DNA from: UBA1181 sp963631545
GTDB lineage: Bacteria; Bacteroidota; Bacteroidia; Bacteroidales; Paludibacteraceae
Assembly (NCBI GenBank): GCA_963631545.1
Contig: CAVGRN010000020.1
Coordinates: forward strand, 1-37,274
Reading direction: 5' to 3'
Length of the DNA stretch: 37,274 nucleotides
In this document: piece after piece, positions 24,513-32,035 of the stretch
Layout: each line of letters opens with the position of its first letter
How positions within the stretch are numbered: the first letter of the stretch is position 1
Made by a program: the position numbers and the translations under genes
Notes under the pieces: generated by a model
Database searches by the model: none
Told to the model about the DNA's origin: nothing
The model's input: the letters and a program-made list of their open reading frames with translations, nothing else

Positions 24513-25418
24513 TTAAAAATTTGTTACCAAAACTTCGTTGAAGCTTTTCTTTGTATTGTCGTTGAAACTGATGTAGTTGCTTTTTATTGGGTGACTTTTG
24601 TATTGTCCTGACCAATCTAAAAACAACTCGTTCACCTTGCCTTTGTAGTGTGTTACATTGGATATGGCGAACCGAATGTTCTCTCCGTTCATTTCGTCAA
24701 GCAAGGACAATAATGACTTTTCTAAATCTTCGTTCCAAATCTTATTGTACTCACTGAATGTGATGAGATACGGAGGATCCAAATATACAAGATCTTTCTT
24801 TTGATAGGAGATGTTAGAAAGAAAATTGCGAAAATCCATGGCATACCATTCTATCTTTTTGTTTTTTATCACAGAAAAATAGTCGGTCAACGCTTTGTGG
24901 GTGTTACGGTTGAAATCCACGTTGCCCACGGGAAGGTTGAAGTCGCCTTTTTTATTGAACCTCAGCATCCGGTTAAATCCGTAGATGAGAAGCGCATATA
25001 GCAGTAGCGTGTTGTTCCGGTCGCTTTTGTTGTAATCGTCTTTCATTTGGGCATATCCGTCTTTGTTGTATTTCGCAAAGTAAGTTTTTGGAAATTCCTG
25101 TCTGAGAGATTCGGGTACATCATTGCCTTTGAAAGAAAGCGAAACACCGTATTTCCCTATGAGATTGAAGAAATCGGAAAAGAATTTTTCCTCTTTCCCG
25201 ACGTATTGGCAGAGCATTTTATGGATGTTGATGACATTAGCGTCTATGTCATTCAAGAGAAACTCATTCGCTGCGATGTTCATAAAGACGGACCCACCGC
25301 CAACGAATGGCTCGATCAGTCTGTCAATGTCTTCGGGTAGGTGCGTCTTTATCTCGTCTATTAGTCTGCATTTATCTCCCACATAGAAGAGAGGCGAACG
25401 AACGGCTTCGTTTTTCAT
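24513..25418 (-). CDS. DNA adenine methyltransferase, Dam family (second of the locus)
   Basis: 301 residues from ATG 25418; a TTG two codons upstream is also open. It transfers methyl from SAM to adenine N6. Motif X is at the N-terminus (RSPLFYVGDKCRLIDEI), motif I is EPFVGGGSVFMN, and the catalytic motif IV is DPPY (YLDPPYLITFSEYN). This is the Dam/DpnIIA-type order. The start lies 47 nt inside the end of the upstream methyltransferase gene in another frame, and the restriction remnant begins 8 nt after its stop, so the three form one operon. The gene is visibly A+T-richer than the housekeeping genes (a hand-counted 60-nt line at 24841 has 21 G/C, against 36 in a line of rnr at 3241), consistent with transfer. 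Confidence 0.92.
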   Translation of the reverse strand: MKNEAVRSPLFYVGDKCRLIDEIKTHLPEDIDRLIEPFVGGGSVFMNIAANEFLLNDIDANVINIHKMLCQYVGKEEKFFSDFFNLIGKYGVSLSFKGNDVPESLRQEFPKTYFAKYNKDGYAQMKDDYNKSDRNNTLLLYALLIYGFNRMLRFNKKGDFNLPVGNVDFNRNTHKALTDYFSVIKNKKIEWYAMDFRNFLSNISYQKKDLVYLDPPYLITFSEYNKIWNEDLEKSLLSLLDEMNGENIRFAISNVTHYKGKVNELFLDWSGQYKSHPIKSNYISFNDNTKKSFNEVLVTNF

Positions 25419-26547
25419 TGTCAATTTGGGTTATGAATAAGTACTCTTTGTGGTCGTCGAACTCTGTTTTTCCAGCATTGAACGGGTTGTGCGAGTGGGT
25501 GAACACCTTTGTGTCTCCGCACCGGTTTAACACATCTTGGATTTGCTCTAATCTGATTTTGTTTTCCGATGATTTGCTTTTCGATTTGTAAGTGTTGTTG
25601 TATGACACAACAATATATTTGCTGTCGATATTCGAAACGATGTCGGAAAATGCTTGGAATGCTTTGACGCGGCAAAAATCGCTCATGTGTTCGGCTTTGG
25701 GTTTCCGGGCATCTCCTTCCAACTGGGGCTTGTCCCATTTCACGAGTACCTCGTATAGATGGTAAAACCTGCTGTATTGCCGTGAATTATAAGGCGGATC
25801 CATATATACGAGGTCTGTGTGGATGTGCCGGCATGCCAGGTTCGCATCCTCTTGTAGGATTTGGACATTATTGAGGCTTTGTGCCTCGATGATACGCATT
25901 ATGAACTTCTGTGGTCGGATCTCTTTCTTGATATAAGCGTCGAAATGTCCTAACGTGTTGGCAATTTTATCTATGCTATAGATGAGCGAGGCGATTAAAA
26001 TGCAGTACTCTTTGTCTGTGAGGGATGGTCTCATTTCCTCAATTTGATCGCGGATGCAGCCTATTTGCTTTGCGACGTTCATCTCGAAATACTTCCCTCC
26101 GTAATTTTCTGAGAAATAATTGTCGTTAAGTTCTTTGGGGTTGATCTCGTTAAAAGAGTCTAAAATACGGAACATTTTTTCCGCGTTCCATTCTCCATTC
26201 CCGAAGAATGCTCTGTAAAGCACGTTGTTGGAGTCAAGAAAATCGTTTACAATGACATTCTCGTAGAGTCCCGTGGCCTTGTTGGATACACACCCCGTCC
26301 CTGCGAATATGTCGCAGAAACTATGTACGTCGTGCGTTTCGGAGAGGATGGTGTCAAATATCCAATCGGTCAGTTTCGCCTTGCACCCGATGTATCGTCT
26401 GCTTTCTATCTTGTGGGGCTTCAGGTAGATGGCTTCCCTCCATAGCGGACGAATCTCCTCCCCATATGTCGCGATCGCCTCGTTTAGCGTACAGGTTTCA
26501 ATGTCTTCGGGGTTGATGGTCGGGTAGTTCATGCTCTTTTCCTTCAT
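25372..26547 (-). CDS. DNA adenine methyltransferase (first of the locus)
   Basis: 391 residues from ATG 26547; ATG 26532 (MNYPTIN) is an alternative and fits better with a predicted transcript start near 26551. Motif X is RRYIGCKAKLTDWIFDTI, motif I is CDIFAGTGCVSNK, and motif IV is MDPPYNSRQYSRFYHLYEVL, a form seen in adenine methyltransferases of asymmetric-site (type IIS) systems such as FokI-like enzymes. Having two different adenine methyltransferases side by side is what an asymmetric site requires, one for each strand. Its last codons overlap the start of the second methyltransferase gene by 47 nt, suggesting translational coupling. Confidence 0.88.
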   Translation of the reverse strand: MKEKSMNYPTINPEDIETCTLNEAIATYGEEIRPLWREAIYLKPHKIESRRYIGCKAKLTDWIFDTILSETHDVHSFCDIFAGTGCVSNKATGLYENVIVNDFLDSNNVLYRAFFGNGEWNAEKMFRILDSFNEINPKELNDNYFSENYGGKYFEMNVAKQIGCIRDQIEEMRPSLTDKEYCILIASLIYSIDKIANTLGHFDAYIKKEIRPQKFIMRIIEAQSLNNVQILQEDANLACRHIHTDLVYMDPPYNSRQYSRFYHLYEVLVKWDKPQLEGDARKPKAEHMSDFCRVKAFQAFSDIVSNIDSKYIVVSYNNTYKSKSKSSENKIRLEQIQDVLNRCGDTKVFTHSHNPFNAGKTEFDDHKEYLFITQIDNEKRSRSFASLLCGR

Positions 26548-26557
26548 TTGCTTTCTG

Positions 26558-26565
26558 CAAAGATA
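26558..26565 (-). promoter_or_regulatory. candidate promoter of the methyltransferase operon
   Basis: The minus strand reads TATCTTTG, a perfect -7 box, 11 nt before ATG 26547 and 26 nt before ATG 26532. The -33 element is not clear. Confidence 0.5.
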
Positions 26566-26667
26566 CTATAACTTTCGATTGTGGAAAATCCGTCTTTGAT
26601 TCTTCCTCCGCCCATTTTTTTCAATTATTTGCGGATTTATTCTTACTTACGTCGGCTGATTTGTTGG

Positions 26668-26675
26668 TACTTTTG
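26668..26675 (+). promoter_or_regulatory. candidate promoter of the ricin-PL1 gene
   Basis: TACTTTTG lies 19-28 nt before the two possible ATGs. The -33 region reads TTAC rather than TTG. Confidence 0.5.
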
Positions 26676-26693
26676 CAAGCGAAAAACCATGAA

Positions 26694-29024
26694 ATGAATT
26701 TTATGAGAAGATTTTTTTACACTGTCATCACCGTATTACTATGCGGATTTCTTGGGGTGGCTTCGGCTGCCGTCAGTTATCCGAAACAAGAGTTCAGAAT
26801 TGCCATTTCTAACACGAACAGGAATCTTTCGTTGCGTTCCACCGAGAAGGATGCTTACGTTACATCTTCTAAAATCCAAGGGGTGGATGGCGAGAAGTGG
26901 ACGGTCAACTACATCTCCAAGGGAGTTTTCGAAATCGTCTGCGTGCAGAACGGCTACGCCCTGACCAACAAGGATGGCTACGTTGTTTCGTCGCCTAACA
27001 CGAACGCCAGCAACCAACGCTGGCAGATCATCGCCGTGGAGAATGATTTCGAGGGTTATCCGCTTTACTACAAAATCGTGTGCAACAGCAACTCCTCGCT
27101 TGCATTGTCTTTCGTGCCGAAAAGCAATTCTTTCAAAGTGGAAGAGTATGGAAAGGGTTCTTACCAGAAGTTTAAACTCAATTTGGACGGGTTGGAGGGC
27201 TATGGCGCCAATGCAATGACCCCGTCGGGCGAGAAAGCCGGCACTATTGGCGGATTGTTAGGCGAGGTGGTCTACGTTTCGACCGATACGGAATTGATCT
27301 CTGCCCTGGATTCAGAAGATCCTAAGACTGTGGTGGTTACGGCGGATATTGATATGAAATCACACTGGCACACACGCATACGCGACTATAAAACATTGGT
27401 GGGCGCATACGGCAACCACACGCTCTATGACCCTTGGTTCAGAACCAATAACGAATACGGAAATGACGAGCCATCGGACAACATCGTCATCCAAAACCTG
27501 AAAATGGTGGCGAAGAACGAGAAGAACCGTATCATGATTAATGTGTGGTCTTCCCGCCAAATTTGGATAGACCATATCTATTTTGAGAACCAACTTTCGT
27601 ATGACCGTACTGGAAATGGTCAGGACGAAGTGGGCAAATTCATCTGGATTAACACTCCTTACGAGAATTACCAGGATGCGAAAGACCGACTTCGCTCGCC
27701 CGACTACGTTACCATCTCCTATTGCCACCTCTATAACCGCTACTGGACTGTGGCGTATGGAACGCAGAACGACGAACTGACGCGCGACCGTACCACGCTC
27801 CTCTACAATTGGTGGGACAAGAATGTGCGTCGCTGTCCGCAGCTGGGTAATGGCTCGGCTCACGTTCTCAACAACTATTTCTCCGCGTATGGGAAATCGG
27901 ACAACGGCTCGGCAACCTCTGGAATCATCGGCGGCGACGGGTCAGAGATGCTTTCAACCGCCAACCGATTCAACGGCTACACGAAGTCGCAGGCCCTCAT
28001 GATGGGTGGTGGCTCTGAACCTTGCCGCGACGACAACTCCTACCTTTGCGAATCGCTCAACGCAACACCGTCTAAGGTGAGTTTCTCTCCGAAAAAATCC
28101 TCCTCGTGGACGCCGGAAACCACTAACTATGGCTATTCACTTTTGGATGCTTACAACACGAAAGGTACGGATGTAAAGGATTTTTGCGAGAAATACACGG
28201 GCGATGTAACCTCCAACGTGGGACTGCATTTCATCACCGACAAGGATTTTGACTCGTGGGTGGTGAAGCGGATTGCCAACTTCTTTTTGGTAGACCTTGA
28301 AGTGGGCGACTCGCCGGTTGTGGTGGTCATCGAACCAATTCAGGGTACGCTTTTCAAAGACCTTTTGGTGAAGGATGAGGACAATTACGAGGATTGGCAT
28401 ATCGCCGAGAACTTGTCTGTTGGGTCGGTGATGTTTGGCGACCGTACCGCCGTCTATCAGACATTGCCGAGCGTGTTGGCGGGTGCGGAGTTTGTGCAGA
28501 CTGCGTGCGACTCGAAAAACCTTTCCGCTAACCAGGCCTCATTCTCTGCCGCCGATGATATCACTGTGTTTGTGATATTAGACAGCCGTGTGTCAACGTT
28601 GCCATCTTGGTTAACCGGTTGGACAAAATCGGATGAGACGGTTACGAACGACAGGGGCGTAACTTTCAACCTCTATAAACGAGCCTTCAGCGAGGGAGAA
28701 AAAGTTACTTTGGGAACGAATGGCCAGACGTCGGGCTGCGTCAACTATGCGGTTGCGGCAGTGCGGACTGCAGTGGTGGAGAGTGGCGTGGAAGACGTGC
28801 AAACCCCACTTCGTTTGGTATATGACGGGGTTGGTTATTCTATACTGAATAATGACGGCAAGGTGTCGTCGGTCGAGGTATTGGCAGTGAATGGCAGTGT
28901 GGTGGAGCGACCCGCTTGTGAGGCAGGTCGGATTCCCGTCTGCCGCAACTCGAAGCCAGGCTTTTACATTGTGAAACTCCGCCTCGGAGAAAACCAGGAG
29001 ATTCTGAAAATCCTCAATAGGTGA
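26694..29024 (+). CDS. secreted pectate lyase (PL1) with ricin-like N-terminal domain
   Basis: 776 residues from ATG 26694 (alternative ATG 26703). The signal peptide ends near VASA. Residues of about 25-165 form a ricin-type beta-trefoil with a QxW element (NQRWQI) and repeats such as GYALTNKDGYVV. The PL1 beta-helix follows: DNIVIQNLKMV, the IWIDHIYFENQ signature, SPDYVTISYCHLYN, and NVRRCPQLGNGSAHVLNNYF in the place of the catalytic VRxPxxR segment. A beta-sandwich with LPSWLTGWTKSDETV comes next; this type often accompanies PL1. The end (VEVLAVNGSVVERP...GFYIVKLRLGENQEILKIL) is a T9SS type A sorting domain. It is likely a surface or secreted pectinase; trefoil binding of galactose-type sugars is inferred. 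It is a single gene with its own promoter box and terminator. Confidence 0.9.
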   Translation: MNFMRRFFYTVITVLLCGFLGVASAAVSYPKQEFRIAISNTNRNLSLRSTEKDAYVTSSKIQGVDGEKWTVNYISKGVFEIVCVQNGYALTNKDGYVVSSPNTNASNQRWQIIAVENDFEGYPLYYKIVCNSNSSLALSFVPKSNSFKVEEYGKGSYQKFKLNLDGLEGYGANAMTPSGEKAGTIGGLLGEVVYVSTDTELISALDSEDPKTVVVTADIDMKSHWHTRIRDYKTLVGAYGNHTLYDPWFRTNNEYGNDEPSDNIVIQNLKMVAKNEKNRIMINVWSSRQIWIDHIYFENQLSYDRTGNGQDEVGKFIWINTPYENYQDAKDRLRSPDYVTISYCHLYNRYWTVAYGTQNDELTRDRTTLLYNWWDKNVRRCPQLGNGSAHVLNNYFSAYGKSDNGSATSGIIGGDGSEMLSTANRFNGYTKSQALMMGGGSEPCRDDNSYLCESLNATPSKVSFSPKKSSSWTPETTNYGYSLLDAYNTKGTDVKDFCEKYTGDVTSNVGLHFITDKDFDSWVVKRIANFFLVDLEVGDSPVVVVIEPIQGTLFKDLLVKDEDNYEDWHIAENLSVGSVMFGDRTAVYQTLPSVLAGAEFVQTACDSKNLSANQASFSAADDITVFVILDSRVSTLPSWLTGWTKSDETVTNDRGVTFNLYKRAFSEGEKVTLGTNGQTSGCVNYAVAAVRTAVVESGVEDVQTPLRLVYDGVGYSILNNDGKVSSVEVLAVNGSVVERPACEAGRIPVCRNSKPGFYIVKLRLGENQEILKILNR

Positions 29025-29044
29025 TAAGTGTGGTTTGAAAGAGA

Positions 29045-29080
29045 GGGGAAGTGCGAGATGAGTGCTTCCCCTGTTTTTTT
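29045..29080 (+). terminator. intrinsic terminator of the ricin-PL1 gene
   Basis: GGGGAAG (29045-29051) pairs with CTTCCCC (29065-29071), followed by TG and seven T. Nothing else is seen up to 29212 apart from a short GAACACACTGAACACACAG repeat near 29112. Confidence 0.92.
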
Positions 29081-29212
29081 ATTTGGCTGTCTTTGCTGAA
29101 ATCCTTCAAGTTGAACACACTGAACACACAGACCCTTCTGCGCCTACTAATTTGAAGTCCTTTTCTAATGACTTATATACTGTTCTGCATTCAATTTCTT
29201 GGTTTTCTTTCC

Positions 29213-29593
29213 CTATTTCACCACTTTCATTCCCTCCGCTTTCCAACGCAATATACCGCCTTGCAGGTCGTATGTTTTGAAGCCTTGTTTGGACATCGCT
29301 TTGGCGGCTGCGTTGCTTCGCCTGCCACTGCGGCAGTAGATGAGGTAGGTACGCGTGGTGTCTAAATCCTGGACTCTTTGGTTGAATGTGGCACTGTCGA
29401 GCCAATCGACGTTGATTGCTCCTTTGAGGTGGCTCTCTGTGAACTCTGCCGGCTTGCGCACGTCGAGAATCACTGCGGTGGTGTCTTCCGTCAGTGTTTG
29501 AAACTCTTGAGGCGTAACCACTTTCACGCTTCCCTCTGCCCAGCAAGCGTAGCCCATTGCAAACATGGCAAATGTCGTTAGAATCTTTTTCAT
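29213..29593 (-). CDS. periplasmic rhodanese-like sulfurtransferase
   Basis: 126 residues: a signal peptide (cleavage near CWAEG) and one rhodanese domain. The active-site loop is CRSGRRS, and the fold signatures VILDVRKPAEFTESHLKGAINVD and GFKTYDLQGGILRWKAEGM are present. It is similar in size to PspE. Single-domain exported rhodaneses move sulfane sulfur to thiol acceptors; the physiological acceptor here is unknown. A TATCTTTG box lies 18 nt upstream, so it is probably transcribed separately from hemW. Confidence 0.92.
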   Translation of the reverse strand: MKKILTTFAMFAMGYACWAEGSVKVVTPQEFQTLTEDTTAVILDVRKPAEFTESHLKGAINVDWLDSATFNQRVQDLDTTRTYLIYCRSGRRSNAAAKAMSKQGFKTYDLQGGILRWKAEGMKVVK

Positions 29594-29610
29594 GTCAATT
29601 ATGCTTTTTG

Positions 29611-29618
29611 CAAAGATA
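29611..29618 (-). promoter_or_regulatory. candidate promoter of the rhodanese gene
   Basis: The minus strand reads TATCTTTG 18 nt before the ATG, inside the 66-nt gap after hemW. No clear -33 element. Confidence 0.45.
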
Positions 29619-29659
29619 GTCGTAAATCCGATATTTTTTGGCGGACGGACGGTAACCCG

Positions 29660-30790
29660 CTATTTTTCGTCCACCATAAGATCTGAGAAAATAAAATCAG
29701 ATATGAAAATGCCTTCCTCCGAAAGAAAAATCTGGTCGCCTTGCCGAATGAGATGCCCATCTTTAATATAAGGGACTGCTGATTTTTCGAAGGATTCAAT
29801 GAAATCAGTGCGGAATCTGCTGTTCAATTCCCTGATTGAAATGCCCTTGCTTCGGCGTAGTCCGGTAAGAATGAACTCGTTGAAATGGTCTACTTCCGTC
29901 AGATTTTCAATTTCAAAAAAGGACGTTCCGTTGCTGATGCTTTCAATGTATTTTCGGGTGTTGGCGATGTTCCACTGCCGATTCTCTCCGTCGAAGGAGT
30001 GGGCTGCCGGACCGACACCAAGGTAGGGAGTGCCATCCCAGTAAGAGGAGTTGTGCTTCGACTCGAAACCAGGGCGTGCGAAGTTGGAAATCTCGTAGGG
30101 AAGGATTCCTGCGAGGGTGAGTCGCTCTCGCAAGGTCTTGAACATGTTGAGGCTCAACTCTTCATCCGCCTCTTGAATCTCACCCTTTTGCAGTTTCTTC
30201 GTCAGAATAGAACCCTCTTCGAAAGTGAGACTGTAGGCGGAGATGTGAGGCACGTTGAGGGCGATGGCATGCTCGATGTTGTCCACCCAACTCGCCATCG
30301 TCTGGTTGGGCAGCCCGTAGATGAGGTCGATGCTGATGTTGCCAAAGCCAGATTCTTGCGCTGTTTTCACGGTTTCAATCGCCTTTTCGGCAGTGTGGCG
30401 GCGATTGATAGCCTTCAATTCCTCGTCATGAAAACTTTGGATACCGATACTGAGTCGGTTGAAGGGCAGGCGAGACAAATCACGAAGATAGTCGGCAGTC
30501 AGATCTTCGGGGTTGCCTTCGATGGTAACCTCCACAGGGTCGCAATCATATACCTTATATATATGGTTCAGAATGGTTTCTAATTCTTGGATGGAAAGTT
30601 GCGTTGGTGTTCCCCCCCCGAAGTAGATGGTTCGGATAGGTTCGCCTTTCAGATACTCCTTTCGTTGCGTCAGTTCTTTACAGATAGCATCGATCAGTTC
30701 TGCTCGGTTTCCCTTGAAGGTGGACGAGTAGAAATCGCAGTAGTAGCAGCGGCTGGCGCAGAGGGGAATATGAATGTAGAGGGCGGACAT
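29660..30790 (-). CDS. hemW: radical SAM heme chaperone HemW
   Basis: 376 residues, the normal length. The [4Fe-4S] cluster motif is C11, C15, C18 in PLCASRCYYCDFYS, with the aromatic pattern typical of HemW. GGGTPT binds SAM; GIQSF, GLPNQT and YSLTFEEGS follow, and HNSSYWDGTPYLGVGPAAHSF is the HemW/HemN C-terminal signature. It was formerly annotated as oxygen-independent coproporphyrinogen oxidase; proteins of this subgroup insert heme rather than oxidise the porphyrin. ATG 30790 gives the conserved start MSALYIHIPLC. Confidence 0.94.
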   Translation of the reverse strand: MSALYIHIPLCASRCYYCDFYSSTFKGNRAELIDAICKELTQRKEYLKGEPIRTIYFGGGTPTQLSIQELETILNHIYKVYDCDPVEVTIEGNPEDLTADYLRDLSRLPFNRLSIGIQSFHDEELKAINRRHTAEKAIETVKTAQESGFGNISIDLIYGLPNQTMASWVDNIEHAIALNVPHISAYSLTFEEGSILTKKLQKGEIQEADEELSLNMFKTLRERLTLAGILPYEISNFARPGFESKHNSSYWDGTPYLGVGPAAHSFDGENRQWNIANTRKYIESISNGTSFFEIENLTEVDHFNEFILTGLRRSKGISIRELNSRFRTDFIESFEKSAVPYIKDGHLIRQGDQIFLSEEGIFISDFIFSDLMVDEK

Positions 30791-30841
30791 GATTATTTTC
30801 TGCTATTGGGCATCATAGGAAAATCCTGTTGTCAGTACTCG

Positions 30842-30849
30842 CAAAGTTA
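30842..30849 (-). promoter_or_regulatory. candidate hemW promoter
   Basis: The minus strand reads TAACTTTG, a perfect -7 box 51 nt before the hemW ATG. A TTG upstream is only 14 bp away, too close for consensus. Confidence 0.45.
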
Positions 30850-30893
30850 AAAAGTTCGTGTGGCAATTCCGCTGGTTTTGTGGATGTTTTTAG

Positions 30894-30901
30894 TACCTTT
30901 G
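30894..30901 (+). promoter_or_regulatory. candidate promoter of the FISUMP-like lipoprotein gene
   Basis: TACCTTTG lies 58 nt before ATG 30960; CTG at 30872-30874 is at the right 19-bp distance but is a weak -33. It is divergent from the hemW promoter. Confidence 0.55.
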
Positions 30902-30959
30902 TGCTTATTTAGTTTTTCTGAAGAAAACGAGAATGTTTTCTTGTTTGGAATCATCTTAA

Positions 30960-31778
30960 ATGCGTATAGTCAATATGAAGAGGTTGTTATTTCTTGTATT
31001 CGTTGCGTTCGCTTCTGTCGCTTTCACCAATTGTGGCACGGACTCAAAAAACTCGTCGGACGGTTCTTCCGAAAAGGGGAGCGTCGAAACGGAAGTGTTC
31101 GTTTCCGCCGACTCATTGTCTGATGTTGAGATGACTTTTTTGGCGGACACGGCGTCTGTGGACAACAGTATGGAAATCAATGGCCATAAGTTTGTCGACC
31201 TCGGGCTGCCGAGCGGCTTGCTCTGGGCGGAGACCAACATCGGAGCCAAGACTGCCGCCGATCTTGGTGTCTACTTCGCTTGGGGTGAGACCGACCTGAA
31301 GAACAAGGAATCATACGACAGAACATCATACAAGTTTGACTTGACAGAAGACGAGATGGCCAAGTATAACAATGGGGACGGAAAGGAATTTCTTGACAAG
31401 GAAGACGATGCCGCCTACGTCAATTGGGGTTCGTCTTGCCGTATGCCCAGCCTTGCCGAGTTCCGTGAACTTTTTGAACAGGGAAATTGCACTATGACTT
31501 GGGGTACTATGACCTCCTCTTCCGGTGCTTCCGTCAGGGTTTGCAAAATCACCAGCGTCAGAAACGGCAATTCCATCTTTTTCCCATCTTCAGGCTATTA
31601 TGAGGGGAGTGAGTATGAACGTAGCAGTATTGCCGAAGAAATCAACTTATGGGCGAGCGAGGTCGATGTAGACCGTCCTTCCCTTGCCGGTTCATACATG
31701 GTGGTTGCCAAGAAATCATACGGTTTTGGGCTCTATCGCTGCGGTGGACTTCAAATCCGTCCTGTAGCGGAACAATAA
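30960..31778 (+). CDS. lipoprotein with FISUMP-like domain
   Basis: 272 residues from ATG 30960; ATG 30975 (MKRLLFLVF) gives a more usual signal peptide. The probable lipid-accepting Cys is in AFTNCGTD; the Asn before Cys is unusual. A Ser/Asp/Glu-rich tether (residues about 25-65) follows. The globular part carries signatures of the Fibrobacter succinogenes major paralogous domain common in Bacteroidales: HKFVDLGLPSGLLWAETNIGA, GVYFAWGET, NWGSSCRMPSLAEFRELF, and the ending YRCGGLQIRPV. These surface lipoproteins have no established function. The gene stands alone. Confidence 0.8.
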   Translation: MRIVNMKRLLFLVFVAFASVAFTNCGTDSKNSSDGSSEKGSVETEVFVSADSLSDVEMTFLADTASVDNSMEINGHKFVDLGLPSGLLWAETNIGAKTAADLGVYFAWGETDLKNKESYDRTSYKFDLTEDEMAKYNNGDGKEFLDKEDDAAYVNWGSSCRMPSLAEFRELFEQGNCTMTWGTMTSSSGASVRVCKITSVRNGNSIFFPSSGYYEGSEYERSSIAEEINLWASEVDVDRPSLAGSYMVVAKKSYGFGLYRCGGLQIRPVAEQ

Positions 31779-31912
31779 CCGCACAGAATCTATAAAACTA
31801 TAATGTTGTTGGCCGTCGTATGCGGTCTTATGGCTTGCGCCTTGCCTTGATAGTGCGTCGCCTGCATATAAGTTTCCTTATCACCTTGTTGTTTTTATTT
31901 TCACGCCAACTC

Positions 31913-31942
31913 TTGTCATAACTCCAAATTTTAATATATTTG
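31913..31942 (+). promoter_or_regulatory. promoter of the GH8 giant gene
   Basis: TTG (31913-31915), a 19-bp spacer and TATATTTG (31935-31942) match the Bacteroidota consensus in sequence and spacing. The start near 31949 gives a leader of about 87 nt. Nothing is seen between 31779 and 31912. Confidence 0.8.
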
Positions 31943-31990
31943 CGAGTTGTGATATAGTGTATCTTAGGTATAATGGTGGACGAACGCTGT

Positions 31991-32012
31991 CGCCGTGCGG
32001 CGTGGTGTTTTT
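31991..32012 (+). promoter_or_regulatory. GC hairpin followed by T run in the GH8 gene leader
   Basis: CGCC-GTGC-GGCG (31991-32002) is followed by TGGTG and then TTTTT (32008-32012), 24 nt before the start codon. It could be a weak attenuator or an mRNA-stabilising structure; the stem is short. Confidence 0.35.
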
Positions 32013-32035
32013 ACCTACGAAAAACATAGAATGAA

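Noticed and set aside
24775..25801. GGATCC sites inside both methyltransferase DPPY codons as self-methylation control
   Set aside because: A Gly-less DPP codon run preceded by G gives GGATCC easily, and the word also occurs elsewhere in the window (for example near 33296). There is no evidence for a control role.
31779..31912. Small RNA gene in the gap before the GH8 gene promoter
   Set aside because: No promoter box, stable fold or terminator is visible in this stretch.
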